A stretch of 64,000 bases of DNA, from assembly GCA_040772005.1 (NCBI GenBank), contig JAXGYZ010000002.1, forward strand, positions 62,001 through 126,000, read 5' to 3'. Shown here one piece after another: positions 25,468 through 33,886 of this stretch. Position 1 is the stretch's first letter. Each line of letters opens with the position of its first letter. The translations under genes and the position numbers were made by a program. This DNA comes from MWBF01 sp040772005. GTDB lineage: Bacteria; Chloroflexota; Anaerolineae; CG2-30-64-16. The notes under the pieces were generated by a model that did not search any database, was not told the origin of the DNA, and was given only the letters and a program-made list of their open reading frames with translations.

Positions 25468-27411
25468 TCACGCCGGCGTGGGGCTGGGCGTCGGTGCGCC
25501 GGACGGCCAATCGGCGGGCGTCTGCGGCGCAGCCGGTCGGCCCTGCCGCAAGGCCTCCGGTGCAGGCGGCGGGTCTTCCTGCCGCGGCGGGATGCCCGGC
25601 AGACCCTGGAAGAAGGCCTCGAAGGCCTCGGCATCGAGCGTCTCCACCTGCATGAGCTGTTTCGCGATGGCCTGGTGCAGGTCGGCGTAGCGGGTGAGGA
25701 TGTCACGCGCCCGGTCATACGCCTCGGTCACGATGCGGTTGACCTCTTTGTCGATCTCCCGCGCGACCTGCTCGCTGTAGTTGCGCTGCTCCCCGATCTC
25801 GCGGCCCAGGAAAATGAGCTCGTGGCGCTGGCCGAAGACCATCGGTCCCAGCTTGTCGCTCATGCCGTACTGCGTGACCATGGCCCGCGCGATCTTCGTT
25901 ACCTTGTCCAGGTCATCCACCGCGCTGTTGGTCACATCGCTGAAGATCATCTCTTCGGCCACGCGGCCGGCCAGCATCGCGCTCAGGTCATGCTCGAACT
26001 TCGTCCGGCTGACCAGGACGCGGTCGTTTTCGGGCAGCGCCATCGTGTAACCGAGCGACATGCCCCGGCTGACGATGCTGATCTTGTGAACCGGGTCGGT
26101 CTTGGGCAGCATCCGCCGCACCAGCGCATGGCCGGTCTCGTGATAGGCGATGATCTCCTTTTCCTTCGCGGAGATGATGCGCGAGCGGCGCTCCGGTCCG
26201 GCAATGACCTTCTCGATGGCCTCTTGCAACTCGGCCATGCCGATGCTGCGCTTGTTGCGCCGTGCAGCCAGGATCGCGCCTTCGTTGACCAGGTTCTCCA
26301 GGTCCGCACCGACGAAGCCCGGCGTCCCGCGCGCAATCGTCTCCAGGTCCACCCCCGGTTCCAGCGGCTTGCCCCGCACGTGCACCTTCAGGATCGCCTC
26401 GCGGCCCTTCATGTCCGGCCGGTCCATCACCACCTGCCGGTCGAACCGCCCCGGCCGCAGCAGCGCCGGGTCCAGGATGTCCGGCCGGTTCGTCGCCGCG
26501 ACCAGAATCACGTTCGTGTCCGTATCGAAGCCGTCCATTTCGACGAGGATCTGGTTGAGCGTCTGTTCGCGCTCGTCGTGCGAGCCGCCCAGCCCGGCCC
26601 CGCGCTGGCGACCCACCGCATCGATCTCGTCGATGAAGATGATGCACGGCGAGTTGCGCTTGGCCTGCTCGAACAGGTCGCGCACCCGGCTGGCGCCCAC
26701 GCCGACGAACATCTCCACGAACTCCGAGCCGGAGATGGAGAAGAACGGCACGCCGGCTTCGCCGGAGATGGCCTTGGCCATCAGGGTCTTACCGGTGCCG
26801 GGCGGGCCGACGAGCAGCACGCCCTTGGGGATGCGTGCGCCGAGGGAGGCGAACTTCTGCGGCTCCTTGAGGAACTCAACGACCTCTTGCAGTTCCTGCT
26901 TGGCCTCTTCCGCTCCCGCGACATCCGCGAATGTGACGGTGGGCTTGTCGCCGGTGAACACGCGTGCGCGGCTCTTGCCGAACGATATTGCCTGGTTATT
27001 GGACCCTTGCGCTTGACGCAGGATCATGATGAACAGTCCACCGATCAGCAGCAGCGGCAGCAGCGTCCCCAGGATGGTCAGCCAGCCGGACATATCGTTG
27101 GGCGGGGCCACCTTGAATTCGACCGCTTCGAGTTGCTCCGGCGTCACGCCCAACTTGGTCAGCGAGGTCGTCAGGTTGACGCCGTCTTCCTTGTGCGAAG
27201 CGAACACCTGCTTGTCGGCCGCCTGGACCGTCAACTGGTCACCCGATACCACGATGCGGCTGATTTCGCCCTGCTGAATCATCGCGGCAACATCGGTCAA
27301 CCCCTTTTCGGGGGGCCTTTCAGCCGACTGGGACGCGCTATAAAACAGGACGGCCACTGCGACCATAATCAGCAGATAGACCAGCCCGTTCTTTCGCCAG
27401 TTAGCATTCAC
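25468..27411 (-). CDS. ftsH: ATP-dependent zinc metalloprotease FtsH
   Basis: A 647-aa membrane AAA+ protease that degrades misfolded membrane proteins and regulators. Two N-terminal membrane segments (about 9-26 and 107-127) flank an extracytoplasmic domain. AAA signatures are LVGPPGTGKT and CIIFIDEIDAVG with second-region homology ATNRPDILDPALLRPGRFD, and the zinc site is YHETGHALVR. The C-terminus is Pro/Ala-rich. GTG 27411 follows GGAGG with 8-nt spacing; the longer ATG start at 27498 adds 29 residues without conservation. Divergent from the metal regulator gene. Confidence 0.96.
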   Translation of the reverse strand: MNANWRKNGLVYLLIMVAVAVLFYSASQSAERPPEKGLTDVAAMIQQGEISRIVVSGDQLTVQAADKQVFASHKEDGVNLTTSLTKLGVTPEQLEAVEFKVAPPNDMSGWLTILGTLLPLLLIGGLFIMILRQAQGSNNQAISFGKSRARVFTGDKPTVTFADVAGAEEAKQELQEVVEFLKEPQKFASLGARIPKGVLLVGPPGTGKTLMAKAISGEAGVPFFSISGSEFVEMFVGVGASRVRDLFEQAKRNSPCIIFIDEIDAVGRQRGAGLGGSHDEREQTLNQILVEMDGFDTDTNVILVAATNRPDILDPALLRPGRFDRQVVMDRPDMKGREAILKVHVRGKPLEPGVDLETIARGTPGFVGADLENLVNEGAILAARRNKRSIGMAELQEAIEKVIAGPERRSRIISAKEKEIIAYHETGHALVRRMLPKTDPVHKISIVSRGMSLGYTMALPENDRVLVSRTKFEHDLSAMLAGRVAEEMIFSDVTNSAVDDLDKVTKIARAMVTQYGMSDKLGPMVFGQRHELIFLGREIGEQRNYSEQVAREIDKEVNRIVTEAYDRARDILTRYADLHQAIAKQLMQVETLDAEAFEAFFQGLPGIPPRQEDPPPAPEALRQGRPAAPQTPADWPSGAPTPSPTPA

Positions 27412-27591
27412 GATACTTGCCTCCGCGCGAGGTACGTTACACGCGCTTCCTCTTGCTATGCTCAAACTGAATATGGATAGAGCGTATATCTGCTCCATTC
27501 AGACCGCATTATAACAGAAGTGTATGTTAACTGCTAGGCGGCTGGCTTACAGTGATGAAGCAGCAGGATTGCAGCTTAGGTTACAGAAATA

Positions 27592-27609
27592 ATTTAGGCA
27601 TGCCTAAAT
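27592..27609. promoter_or_regulatory. Probable DtxR/MntR-family operator
   Basis: Perfect 18-bp palindrome ATTTAGGCATGCCTAAAT, 21 bp before the regulator start at 27630 and upstream of the metal-transport genes. A half-site-like TTAGGTTAC lies at 27576-27584. The TTAGG...CCTAA pattern is that of DtxR-type boxes. Confidence 0.7.
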
Positions 27610-27629
27610 AATCTTTTGCGCGAGGCGAA

Positions 27630-28298
27630 ATGATTACGAAAACCATCGAAGACTATCTCAAGGTCATCTTCCAGGTCGAGGAAACGCAGGGCACGGTCAG
27701 CACGACTGACCTGGCTGCGGAGCTTGGCGTCGCGCCTGCATCGGTGACAGGCATGCTCAAGAAGCTCGCCGCGCACGACCTCGTCACCTACACCCCCTAC
27801 CAGGGCGTCACGCTGACTGCGCATGGCCGCGCCATCGCGCTGCGCGTGGTGCGCTATCACCGGCTGGCTGAGCAATACCTGGCCGAGGTGTTGGGGATGC
27901 CCTGGGACGAAGTGCACGCCGAAGCCGAAGAACTGGAGCACGCGTTGAGCGAGCAGGTCGTCGGACGCATCGACGCCGCGCTGGGTCGTCCAACGACCGA
28001 CCCCCACGGTGAGCCGATTCCGACGGAAGATGGCCGGATGCCCGACCGGGACGATGTGCCGCTGGCTTCGCTGGTCGTGGGTGACTGCGCCGTCGTCGCG
28101 CGTGTCAGCAGCCGCGAGGCCAGCTTCCTGCGCTACCTGGGCAGCATGGGCATTTACCCCGGCGCCAGCGTGCAGGTCATCGCGGTTGCGCCCTTCGACG
28201 GCCCGCTGACCGCGCAGATCGGCGGGCAGCAGTATGCCATCGGCCGGACGGCTGCCGCGCAGGTGTTCGTGGCGGGTGTGCGAGGCAGGGAGGATTAG
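27630..28298 (+). CDS. DtxR/MntR-family metal-dependent transcriptional regulator
   Basis: A 222-aa protein. The N-terminal winged helix has YLKVIFQVEETQGTVSTTDLA and VAPASVTGMLKKLAAHDLV. The metal-binding/dimerisation domain has RYHRLAEQYLAEVLGM, DEVHAEAEELEHALSEQV and a PHGEPIP motif. A C-terminal FeoA/SH3-like domain (about 145-218) completes the IdeR/DtxR architecture. It most likely represses the downstream transporter when Mn, Fe or Zn is sufficient, acting on the palindrome just upstream. The next gene starts 3 bp after its stop. Confidence 0.92.
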   Translation: MITKTIEDYLKVIFQVEETQGTVSTTDLAAELGVAPASVTGMLKKLAAHDLVTYTPYQGVTLTAHGRAIALRVVRYHRLAEQYLAEVLGMPWDEVHAEAEELEHALSEQVVGRIDAALGRPTTDPHGEPIPTEDGRMPDRDDVPLASLVVGDCAVVARVSSREASFLRYLGSMGIYPGASVQVIAVAPFDGPLTAQIGGQQYAIGRTAAAQVFVAGVRGRED

Positions 28299-28301
28299 TG
28301 G

Positions 28302-29267
28302 ATGAGAGGACGATTCTCCACCATGAGACGTATGCCTGTATTCGCGGTGTTCATGTTGCTGGCCGCCCTGGCGACCGGCTGTGCCACCCCCATTGCTGCG
28401 CAGCGGCCCGACGACCTCGCGGCCCGCAAGCTGCGCATCGTCGCGACGACCGGCATGGTGGCGGACGCGGTCCGCAATGTCGCCGGCGAGCGCGCGGATG
28501 TGACCGCGCTGATGGGGCCAGGCGTGGACCCGCACCTTTATAAGGCCAGTGAAGGGGACGTGCTGCGGCTGGGCACTGCGGACATCGTGTTCTACAGCGG
28601 TCTGCACCTGGAGGCCAAGCTGGGCGAGGTGCTGGAGCGCATGGGCGATCGCGTCAGGGCACGTGCTGTGACGGACGGAATGGATCGCAGTCGCCTGAGC
28701 AAGCCGGCCGCATTCGAAGGCCAGTATGACCCGCACGTCTGGTTCGACGTGGCGCTCTGGGCGCAGACGATCGACGTCATCCGCGATACGCTGAGCGAGC
28801 TGGACCCCGGCAGCGCCGAGCTATACCGCGCGAACGCGGACGCATATCGTCAGCAGTTGCGCGAACTCGACGACTACGTTCGCCAGCAGGCCGCGCGCAT
28901 CCCCGCGGCCCAGCGCGTCCTCATCACCGCCCATGACGCCTTCAACTACTTCGGTCGCGCTTACGGGTTCGAGGTGCGCGGATTGCAGGGCATCAGCACC
29001 GCGACGGAGGCCGGTACGGGGGATGTGCAGGGACTGGCCCGTTTCATTGCGGAGCGGCAGATTCGGGCGCTCTTTATCGAGTCCTCCGTGCCGGTGCGCA
29101 ACGTGGAGGCCGTGCAGGCCGCCGTGCGCGCCCGCGGGTTCGACGTCCGCATCGGCGGGGAGCTATTCTCGGATGCCATGGGGAGCGCGGCCACGGTCGA
29201 GGGGACGTATGTCGGCATGGTGCGGCATAACATTGATACGATTGTCCGCGCGCTCCTAGGCGAATAA
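28302..29267 (+). CDS. Mn/Zn ABC transporter substrate-binding lipoprotein (TroA-type)
   Basis: A 321-aa cluster A-I binding protein. The signal ends in a lipobox-like LAALATGC, so the mature protein is anchored by a lipidated Cys. The metal ligands fit the TroA set: H in GVDPHLYK, H in YDPHVWFD, H in TAHDAFNYFGRAYG, and D in ELFSDAMGS. The long His-rich loop typical of ZnuA is absent, which favours Mn or a Zn/Mn/Fe range. ATG 28302 is used; ATG 28323 is an alternative. First transporter gene after the regulator. Confidence 0.9.
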   Translation: MRGRFSTMRRMPVFAVFMLLAALATGCATPIAAQRPDDLAARKLRIVATTGMVADAVRNVAGERADVTALMGPGVDPHLYKASEGDVLRLGTADIVFYSGLHLEAKLGEVLERMGDRVRARAVTDGMDRSRLSKPAAFEGQYDPHVWFDVALWAQTIDVIRDTLSELDPGSAELYRANADAYRQQLRELDDYVRQQAARIPAAQRVLITAHDAFNYFGRAYGFEVRGLQGISTATEAGTGDVQGLARFIAERQIRALFIESSVPVRNVEAVQAAVRARGFDVRIGGELFSDAMGSAATVEGTYVGMVRHNIDTIVRALLGE

Positions 29268-29303
29268 CGAGTGACAAGTAACGAGTAATTGTGAAGGTGA
29301 GGG

Positions 29304-30083
29304 ATGATGGAACCGAGACTCAAGACTTTAGCGGCGGCCGCGATCGAAGTCACCGACCTGACGGTGGCCTATAACGAGAAACCGGTGCTCTGGGATGTGG
29401 ACCTGGATGTCCCATCCGGTGTGCTGATGGCAATTGTCGGGCCGAACGGCGCAGGGAAATCCACGCTGCTCAAGAGCATCCTGGGCCTGATGCCGGCCGC
29501 GGCCGGGCAGGTGCGCATCTGCGGCAAGCCCTTTGCCGAGCAACGCCATCTCGTTGGCTACGTGCCGCAGCGCGGCAGCGTGGACTGGGATTTCCCGACG
29601 GACGCGGCCGATGTCGTGATGATGGGGCTCTACCGGCGGCTGGGATGGGTCAGGCGGCCGGGCAAGGCCGAGCGCGAGCTCGCGCTGGAAGGGCTGCGCA
29701 AGGTCGGCATGGAGGACTTCGCCCGCCGCCAGATCAGCCAGCTCTCCGGCGGCCAGCAGCAGCGCGTCTTCCTGGCCCGCGCGCTGGTGCAGGATGCGCA
29801 GATTTACTTCATGGACGAACCCTTTGCCGGCGTGGATGCCATCACCGAGCGCGCCATCATCGCGCTGCTGCGCGACCTGCGCGCGGCGGGCAAGACCGTC
29901 GTCGTCGTGCATCACGACCTGCAGACTGTGCCGGAGTATTTCGACTGGGTTACGCTGCTGAACGTCCGCCGGATTGCCAGCGGGCCGGTCGAGGAGGCGT
30001 TCACTGAGGATAATCTGCGGCGGGCCTACGGCGGACGGATTGCGTTCCTGGGGAAGAGCCATGAACCTGCTATCGCTGCTTAA
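29304..30083 (+). CDS. Metal ABC transporter ATP-binding protein (TroB/MntB-type)
   Basis: A 259-aa ATPase with Walker A GPNGAGKS, Q-loop VPQRGSVDWDFP (diagnostic for Mn/Zn transporters), signature QLSGGQQQR, Walker B IYFMDEPFAGVD and switch VVVHHDL. It follows the binding-protein gene by 36 bp and overlaps the first permease gene by 23 bp. It energises import through the two permeases downstream. Confidence 0.95.
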   Translation: MMEPRLKTLAAAAIEVTDLTVAYNEKPVLWDVDLDVPSGVLMAIVGPNGAGKSTLLKSILGLMPAAAGQVRICGKPFAEQRHLVGYVPQRGSVDWDFPTDAADVVMMGLYRRLGWVRRPGKAERELALEGLRKVGMEDFARRQISQLSGGQQQRVFLARALVQDAQIYFMDEPFAGVDAITERAIIALLRDLRAAGKTVVVVHHDLQTVPEYFDWVTLLNVRRIASGPVEEAFTEDNLRRAYGGRIAFLGKSHEPAIAA

Positions 30084-31179
30084 CGACCTCTTTTTCGATT
30101 ACACCCTGCGTACCGTCGCGCTTGGCGCAGCCGTGCTGGGCCTGGTGAGCGGCGTGCTGGGCGCGTTCGCGGTCCTGCGCAAACAGAGCCTCCTGGGCGA
30201 CGCCATCTCCCATGCGGCGCTGCCCGGCGTGGCGCTGGCCTTCCTGCTGACCGGTTCCAAGGAGGCGGCTGTGCTGGTCATCGGCGCGATTGCCGCGGGC
30301 TGGCTGGGCACGCTCCTGGTCATGCAGGTGACGCAGCAGACGCGCATCAAGCCGGATGCCGCGCTCGGCATCGTGCTGGCTGTCTTCTTCGGATTCGGTC
30401 TGCTCCTTCTGACGTTCATTCAACGCCTGCCGAATGCCGCGAAGGCCGGGCTGGACAAGTTCCTGTTCGGCCAGGCCGCGACGCTGCTCGGCCGCGATGT
30501 CATCACGATGGCGCTGCTCGGCGGCGCCGCGGTCGCCGCGGTCGCGCTCTTCTGGAAGGAGTTCAAGCTGTTGAGCTTCGACCCGGAGTTTGCGGGCAGC
30601 AACGGCTTTCCTGTCCGGCGGCTCGATATCCTGCTGACGACGCTCACTGTCATCGCTATCGTCGTGGGCCTCCAGACGGTCGGCGTGGTGCTGATGAGCG
30701 CGATGCTCGTCGCCCCGGCCTCCGCTGCGCGCCAGTGGACCGAGCGGCTCAACGTCATGGTGCTGCTGTCGGGCGCGTTCGGCGCACTCGTTGGTCTGCT
30801 GGGCGCGCTCACGAGCAGCCTCGTCCCGCGCCTGCCGACGGGACCGACCATCGTGCTCTACATGAGCGCCATCGTGGTCATCTCCCTGCTCTTTGCGCCG
30901 CAGCGCGGCCTGATCGCGCGCAGCCGCCAGCGCGTGCGGCAGCGGTGGCAGTTCGCGCAGGAGGCGCTGGCCGTCCATCTGCTCCAGCACGAGGGGACTG
31001 CCGCGGCCCCCGGCGAATCCAGCCTCGCGCACATGAGCGACCACATGAGCTGGGAGGCCGGATTTGCCGCCGAAGTGGTGCAGCGTGCGGTGGCTGATGG
31101 ACTGGTCGAGCGCGCGGCGGACGAGGTGCGATTGACGGAACGGGGTCGCGCGGCAGCACAGCGGGCTGTGGTGCGATAA
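30061..31179 (+). CDS. Metal ABC transporter permease with C-terminal winged-helix-like tail (TroC-type)
   Basis: A 372-aa protein with about 8-9 membrane segments and family motifs LRKQSLLGDAISHAALPG and VGVVLMSAMLVAPASAARQW. After the last segment (FAPQRGLI) there are about 90 soluble residues with WQFAQEALAVHLLQHEG, AAEVVQRAVADGLVERAA and RLTERGRAAAQ, resembling a DtxR-like winged helix. Chlamydial YtgC carries a comparable fusion. ATG 30061 lies inside the end of the ATPase gene. Confidence 0.9.
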   Translation: MNLLSLLNDLFFDYTLRTVALGAAVLGLVSGVLGAFAVLRKQSLLGDAISHAALPGVALAFLLTGSKEAAVLVIGAIAAGWLGTLLVMQVTQQTRIKPDAALGIVLAVFFGFGLLLLTFIQRLPNAAKAGLDKFLFGQAATLLGRDVITMALLGGAAVAAVALFWKEFKLLSFDPEFAGSNGFPVRRLDILLTTLTVIAIVVGLQTVGVVLMSAMLVAPASAARQWTERLNVMVLLSGAFGALVGLLGALTSSLVPRLPTGPTIVLYMSAIVVISLLFAPQRGLIARSRQRVRQRWQFAQEALAVHLLQHEGTAAAPGESSLAHMSDHMSWEAGFAAEVVQRAVADGLVERAADEVRLTERGRAAAQRAVVR

Positions 31180-31205
31180 CGATAATGCAAGTGTTGAGGT
31201 AGGGT

Positions 31206-32321
31206 ATGTTACAGGCGCAGTTTGAGATTATCCTGACGGCATCCGTCGTGGCTGCCAGTTGCGGGCTGGTTGGCACGTTCCTGGTCCTGCGGCGGATGGC
31301 ACTGATGAGCGACGCCATCAGCCACGCGATTCTTTTCGGCATCGTTGTGATGTTCTTTGTCGTCGAAAACATTACATCGCCCTGGTTGGTCATCGCCGCG
31401 GCCGCGACCGGGCTGCTGACAGTCGTCCTGGTCGAACTCCTGACCCGCACGCAGCTGGTCAAGGAGGATGCGGCCATCGGACTGGTGTTTCCGCTGCTGT
31501 TCTCGCTTGGTGTCATCCTCATCAGCCGCTACGCCGCGAACATCCACCTCGATGTGGATGCCGTGCTGCTCGGTGAGCTGGCCTTTACCCCGTTCGATCG
31601 GCTGGTCGTCGGCGGGCTGGACATCGGGCCGCGCGCGCTGTGGCTGGCGGTGGGCGTCGGCCTGCTGAATCTCGCCTTCATCCTGCTGTTCTACAAGGAA
31701 CTGAAACTGGCGACGTTCGACGCGGGGCTGGCGATGGCGCTGGGCTTCTCGCCTGCCATCATTCACTACGCGCTGATGAGCCTGGTATCGCTGACGGCCG
31801 TCAGCTCGTTCGAGGCGGTCGGGAGCGTGTTGGTGGTGGCCTTGATGATCGCGCCGCCTGCGGCCGCATACCTGTTGACCGACCGGCTGCCCGTTATGCT
31901 GGCGCTTTCTGCCGCCATCGGCGTGCTGTCCGCGGTAACGGGTTTCTATCTGGCGCGGCTGCTGGACGGCTCCATTGCGGGCAGCATCGCGACGATGACC
32001 GGCGTGTTCTTCCTGTTGGTCCTGCTCCTTGCGCCCCAGCGGGGGCTGGTGGGGCGCTGGGCGCGCGCCCGCCGCCAGCGTTACCAGTTCGCCGGAGAGA
32101 TGCTGCTGGTGCATCTGTCGCAGCACGAACATGAGCCGGCAGCGAGCGCGGAGGCAACGCTGGAGCATATGGCGCGGCACATGCACTGGCAGCCGGCCTT
32201 CGGCGCACAGGTGGCAGACCTCCTCCTGCGGCGCGGGTTGGTCACACGGCAGAACGGGGGCATGCGCCTCGCGCTGACCGAAACGGGCCGCGCGCTGGCG
32301 CGCGATGTAATGGTGCGTTAA
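31206..32321 (+). CDS. Metal ABC transporter permease with C-terminal winged-helix-like tail (TroD-type)
   Basis: A 371-aa paralogue of the preceding permease: VLRRMALMSDAISHAILFG, FEAVGSVLVVALMIAPPAAAYLL and LLLAPQRGLVG, followed by the same type of soluble tail (YQFAGEMLLVHLSQHEHE, QVADLLLRRGLVTR, LALTETGRALA). The two permeases probably form a heterodimer. Both tails are intact, so the metal-sensing-like module exists twice per complex. Followed by a perfect 46-bp palindrome that likely ends the operon. Confidence 0.9.
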   Translation: MLQAQFEIILTASVVAASCGLVGTFLVLRRMALMSDAISHAILFGIVVMFFVVENITSPWLVIAAAATGLLTVVLVELLTRTQLVKEDAAIGLVFPLLFSLGVILISRYAANIHLDVDAVLLGELAFTPFDRLVVGGLDIGPRALWLAVGVGLLNLAFILLFYKELKLATFDAGLAMALGFSPAIIHYALMSLVSLTAVSSFEAVGSVLVVALMIAPPAAAYLLTDRLPVMLALSAAIGVLSAVTGFYLARLLDGSIAGSIATMTGVFFLLVLLLAPQRGLVGRWARARRQRYQFAGEMLLVHLSQHEHEPAASAEATLEHMARHMHWQPAFGAQVADLLLRRGLVTRQNGGMRLALTETGRALARDVMVR

Positions 32322-32345
32322 GCGGATACGACACAGTCATTGTGC

Positions 32346-32391
32346 ATCGCTACAAACCCGGTTTCTTCGAAGAAACCGGGTTTGTAGCGAT
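32346..32391. terminator. Perfect 46-bp palindrome after the metal transporter operon
   Basis: Arms of 23 bp (ATCGCTACAAACCCGGTTTC and on) without a loop, 24 bp after the permease stop. It works as a hairpin terminator candidate, and the AAACCCGGTTTCTT core resembles dispersed palindromic repeats. Confidence 0.8.
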
Positions 32392-32414
32392 TATAACTAT
32401 ATGACGCAAATCAT

Positions 32415-32443
32415 TTGACACCGGGCCGGGGGTGTGGTATCGT
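32415..32443 (+). promoter_or_regulatory. Promoter of the riboswitch-led B12 locus
   Basis: TTGACA (32415-32420) and TATCGT (32438-32443), with a 17-nt spacer. Start expected near 32450, immediately before the aptamer. Confidence 0.7.
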
Positions 32444-32449
32444 CATCCC

Positions 32450-32572
32450 TGTTGACAATCAAAAACATGGCGGATACACAAGGGGTAAGCCGGTGCGAAG
32501 CCGGCGCTGTCCCGCAACTGTGAACGAGTGACTCGGCGCGAGTCACCCGTAAGTCAGAAAACCCGGTTCCGC
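32450..32572 (+). ncRNA. Cobalamin riboswitch
   Basis: Shows the conserved order of the aptamer: GGGGTAAGCCGGTGCGAAGC, then the B12 box-like GCTGTCCCGCAACTGTGA, a GTGACTC/GAGTCAC stem and CGTAAGTCAGAAAACC. Adenosyl- or methylcobalamin binding would normally switch off downstream expression. It precedes the toroid/DUF4430/ECF gene series, implying B12 uptake. Compact version with a reduced peripheral region. Confidence 0.92.
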
Positions 32573-32654
32573 TTTGTTCTCAACGACCTTCGAGGTAAAG
32601 GGAGTGGGAATCGGTCGGGACGTGCCTTTAAGGGCGCGTTTCGTCCAGTCCGCT

Positions 32655-32689
32655 CCCCTTGCTGTTCAACAGGCAAGGGGTTTTCTTTT
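32655..32689 (+). terminator. Intrinsic terminator of the riboswitch expression platform
   Basis: CCCCTTGC (32655-32662) pairs with GCAAGGGG (32673-32680), followed by TTTTCTTTT. The upstream AAGGGAG (32598-32604) could pair with CTCCCCTT (32653-32660) as an antiterminator, which would give ligand-controlled attenuation. Confidence 0.75.
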
Positions 32690-32698
32690 GTTTGAGGA

Positions 32699-32723
32699 AC
32701 GCCCCTGCCCGCAGGGGCGTTTT
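32699..32723 (+). terminator. Second hairpin before the first B12-locus gene
   Basis: Arms ACGCCCCTGC / GCAGGGGCGT with a two-base loop, then TTT. It ends 3 nt before ATG 32726, so it could also cover the translation start. Confidence 0.65.
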
Positions 32724-32725
32724 GC

Positions 32726-33772
32726 ATGTTTGCACCGGGACATAGCCGACGTATAGCGGCCGTTGGCATCGTGGTTTTGGGCCTGATGTTGAATCTGGCC
32801 GGCACCGTAAGGGCTGCGCCCATCACCGCGGCTGATCCGGTGCAAGAGGTCATCGACCGCGCAGTGGCCTGGCTCAAGACCCAGCAGTTGCCCGACGGCG
32901 GCTTCGGCTACAAGGGCAAAAGCAGCGCCGCCATGACCGCGGATGTGGTCTATGCCCTGGCGCTGGCGGGCGAGCAGCCGGACGGTCCCGCGTGGACCAC
33001 GGCAGCCGGTCGCAGTGCGCTCGATGCGCTGGCAGAGCTGGCCCCGGCCTATGTGGGCACGGATGCAGGCCAGGCCGGCAAGGTCGCACGGGCCGTCAGC
33101 CTGGCCGGCGGCGACCCGCACGCCTTCGGCGGTCTGGACCTGATCGCCATCATCGAGGCCGCCTACGATCCGGTGACGGGCCGGTATCATCCGAGCTTCG
33201 CCTTCCGCCACACGCTGGCCGTCGAGGCGCTGCACCGGGCGGGGGTCGAAGTGCCGCCGGCGGCCAGCATGGCCCTGCGGCTGGCGCAACTGCCGGACGG
33301 CGGCTGGTTCTGGAGCTTCAACCAGGACGCCGGTGCAGAGCGGAGCGACGTGGACACTACGGGCCGGGTGCTGCTGCTGCTCGGCGGGCTGCTGGATGTG
33401 CGGGATCCGTGCGCGTACAGACTGGCGGGCGCGTACCTATCCGGCATGCAACTCCCGGGCGGGTGGAACGACGGCCAGACCGAGGGTGCGCCCGCGAACG
33501 CCAATTCGACGGCGCTGGCAATCGCCGGGCTGAATGCTGCAGGCATCGACCCGCAGGGCGCCCCGTATCAGAGGGGCGGCCAGGACGTACGCACGGCGCT
33601 GCTGGCATTCCAGGAACCCTCCGGTGCGTTCGTCTATACCCTGGACCCCACTGTGGGACAGGAAGTGCGGGTGATGGCGACGGCGGAGGCGCTCGTCGCA
33701 CTGGTTCAGCCGCTCAACGCCGGAAAGGGGACCTGCAAGCCGGTCCCCTATTTCCCGATGATCCTGCGTTAG
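32726..33772 (+). CDS. Secreted alpha/alpha-toroid protein (prenyltransferase/transcobalamin barrel-like)
   Basis: A 348-aa protein with an N-terminal signal peptide ending near VRA-AP (residues 29-32). The mature part is a chain of helical repeats marked by QQLPDGGFGYKG, AQLPDGGWFWSF, LPGGWNDGQTEG and FQEPSGAFVY, the QW-like signature of terpenoid cyclase/prenyltransferase toroids. The same fold forms the N-terminal cobalamin-binding barrel of intrinsic factor and transcobalamin. It is the first gene behind the cobalamin riboswitch and is followed by three DUF4430 proteins. A role as extracellular B12 binder is inferred; no catalytic acid motif of cyclases (DxDD) is present. Confidence 0.8.
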   Translation: MFAPGHSRRIAAVGIVVLGLMLNLAGTVRAAPITAADPVQEVIDRAVAWLKTQQLPDGGFGYKGKSSAAMTADVVYALALAGEQPDGPAWTTAAGRSALDALAELAPAYVGTDAGQAGKVARAVSLAGGDPHAFGGLDLIAIIEAAYDPVTGRYHPSFAFRHTLAVEALHRAGVEVPPAASMALRLAQLPDGGWFWSFNQDAGAERSDVDTTGRVLLLLGGLLDVRDPCAYRLAGAYLSGMQLPGGWNDGQTEGAPANANSTALAIAGLNAAGIDPQGAPYQRGGQDVRTALLAFQEPSGAFVYTLDPTVGQEVRVMATAEALVALVQPLNAGKGTCKPVPYFPMILR

Positions 33773-33886
33773 GATGCATCACTATCCGAGAGTAGCATAG
33801 CCCCTTGTGGGTGCTTTGACGGGCACAAGCCCGTAGGCTACGAGGAAGCGGATAGAGGTTCTCATTTCAATTTGAGGAGGAAGATC

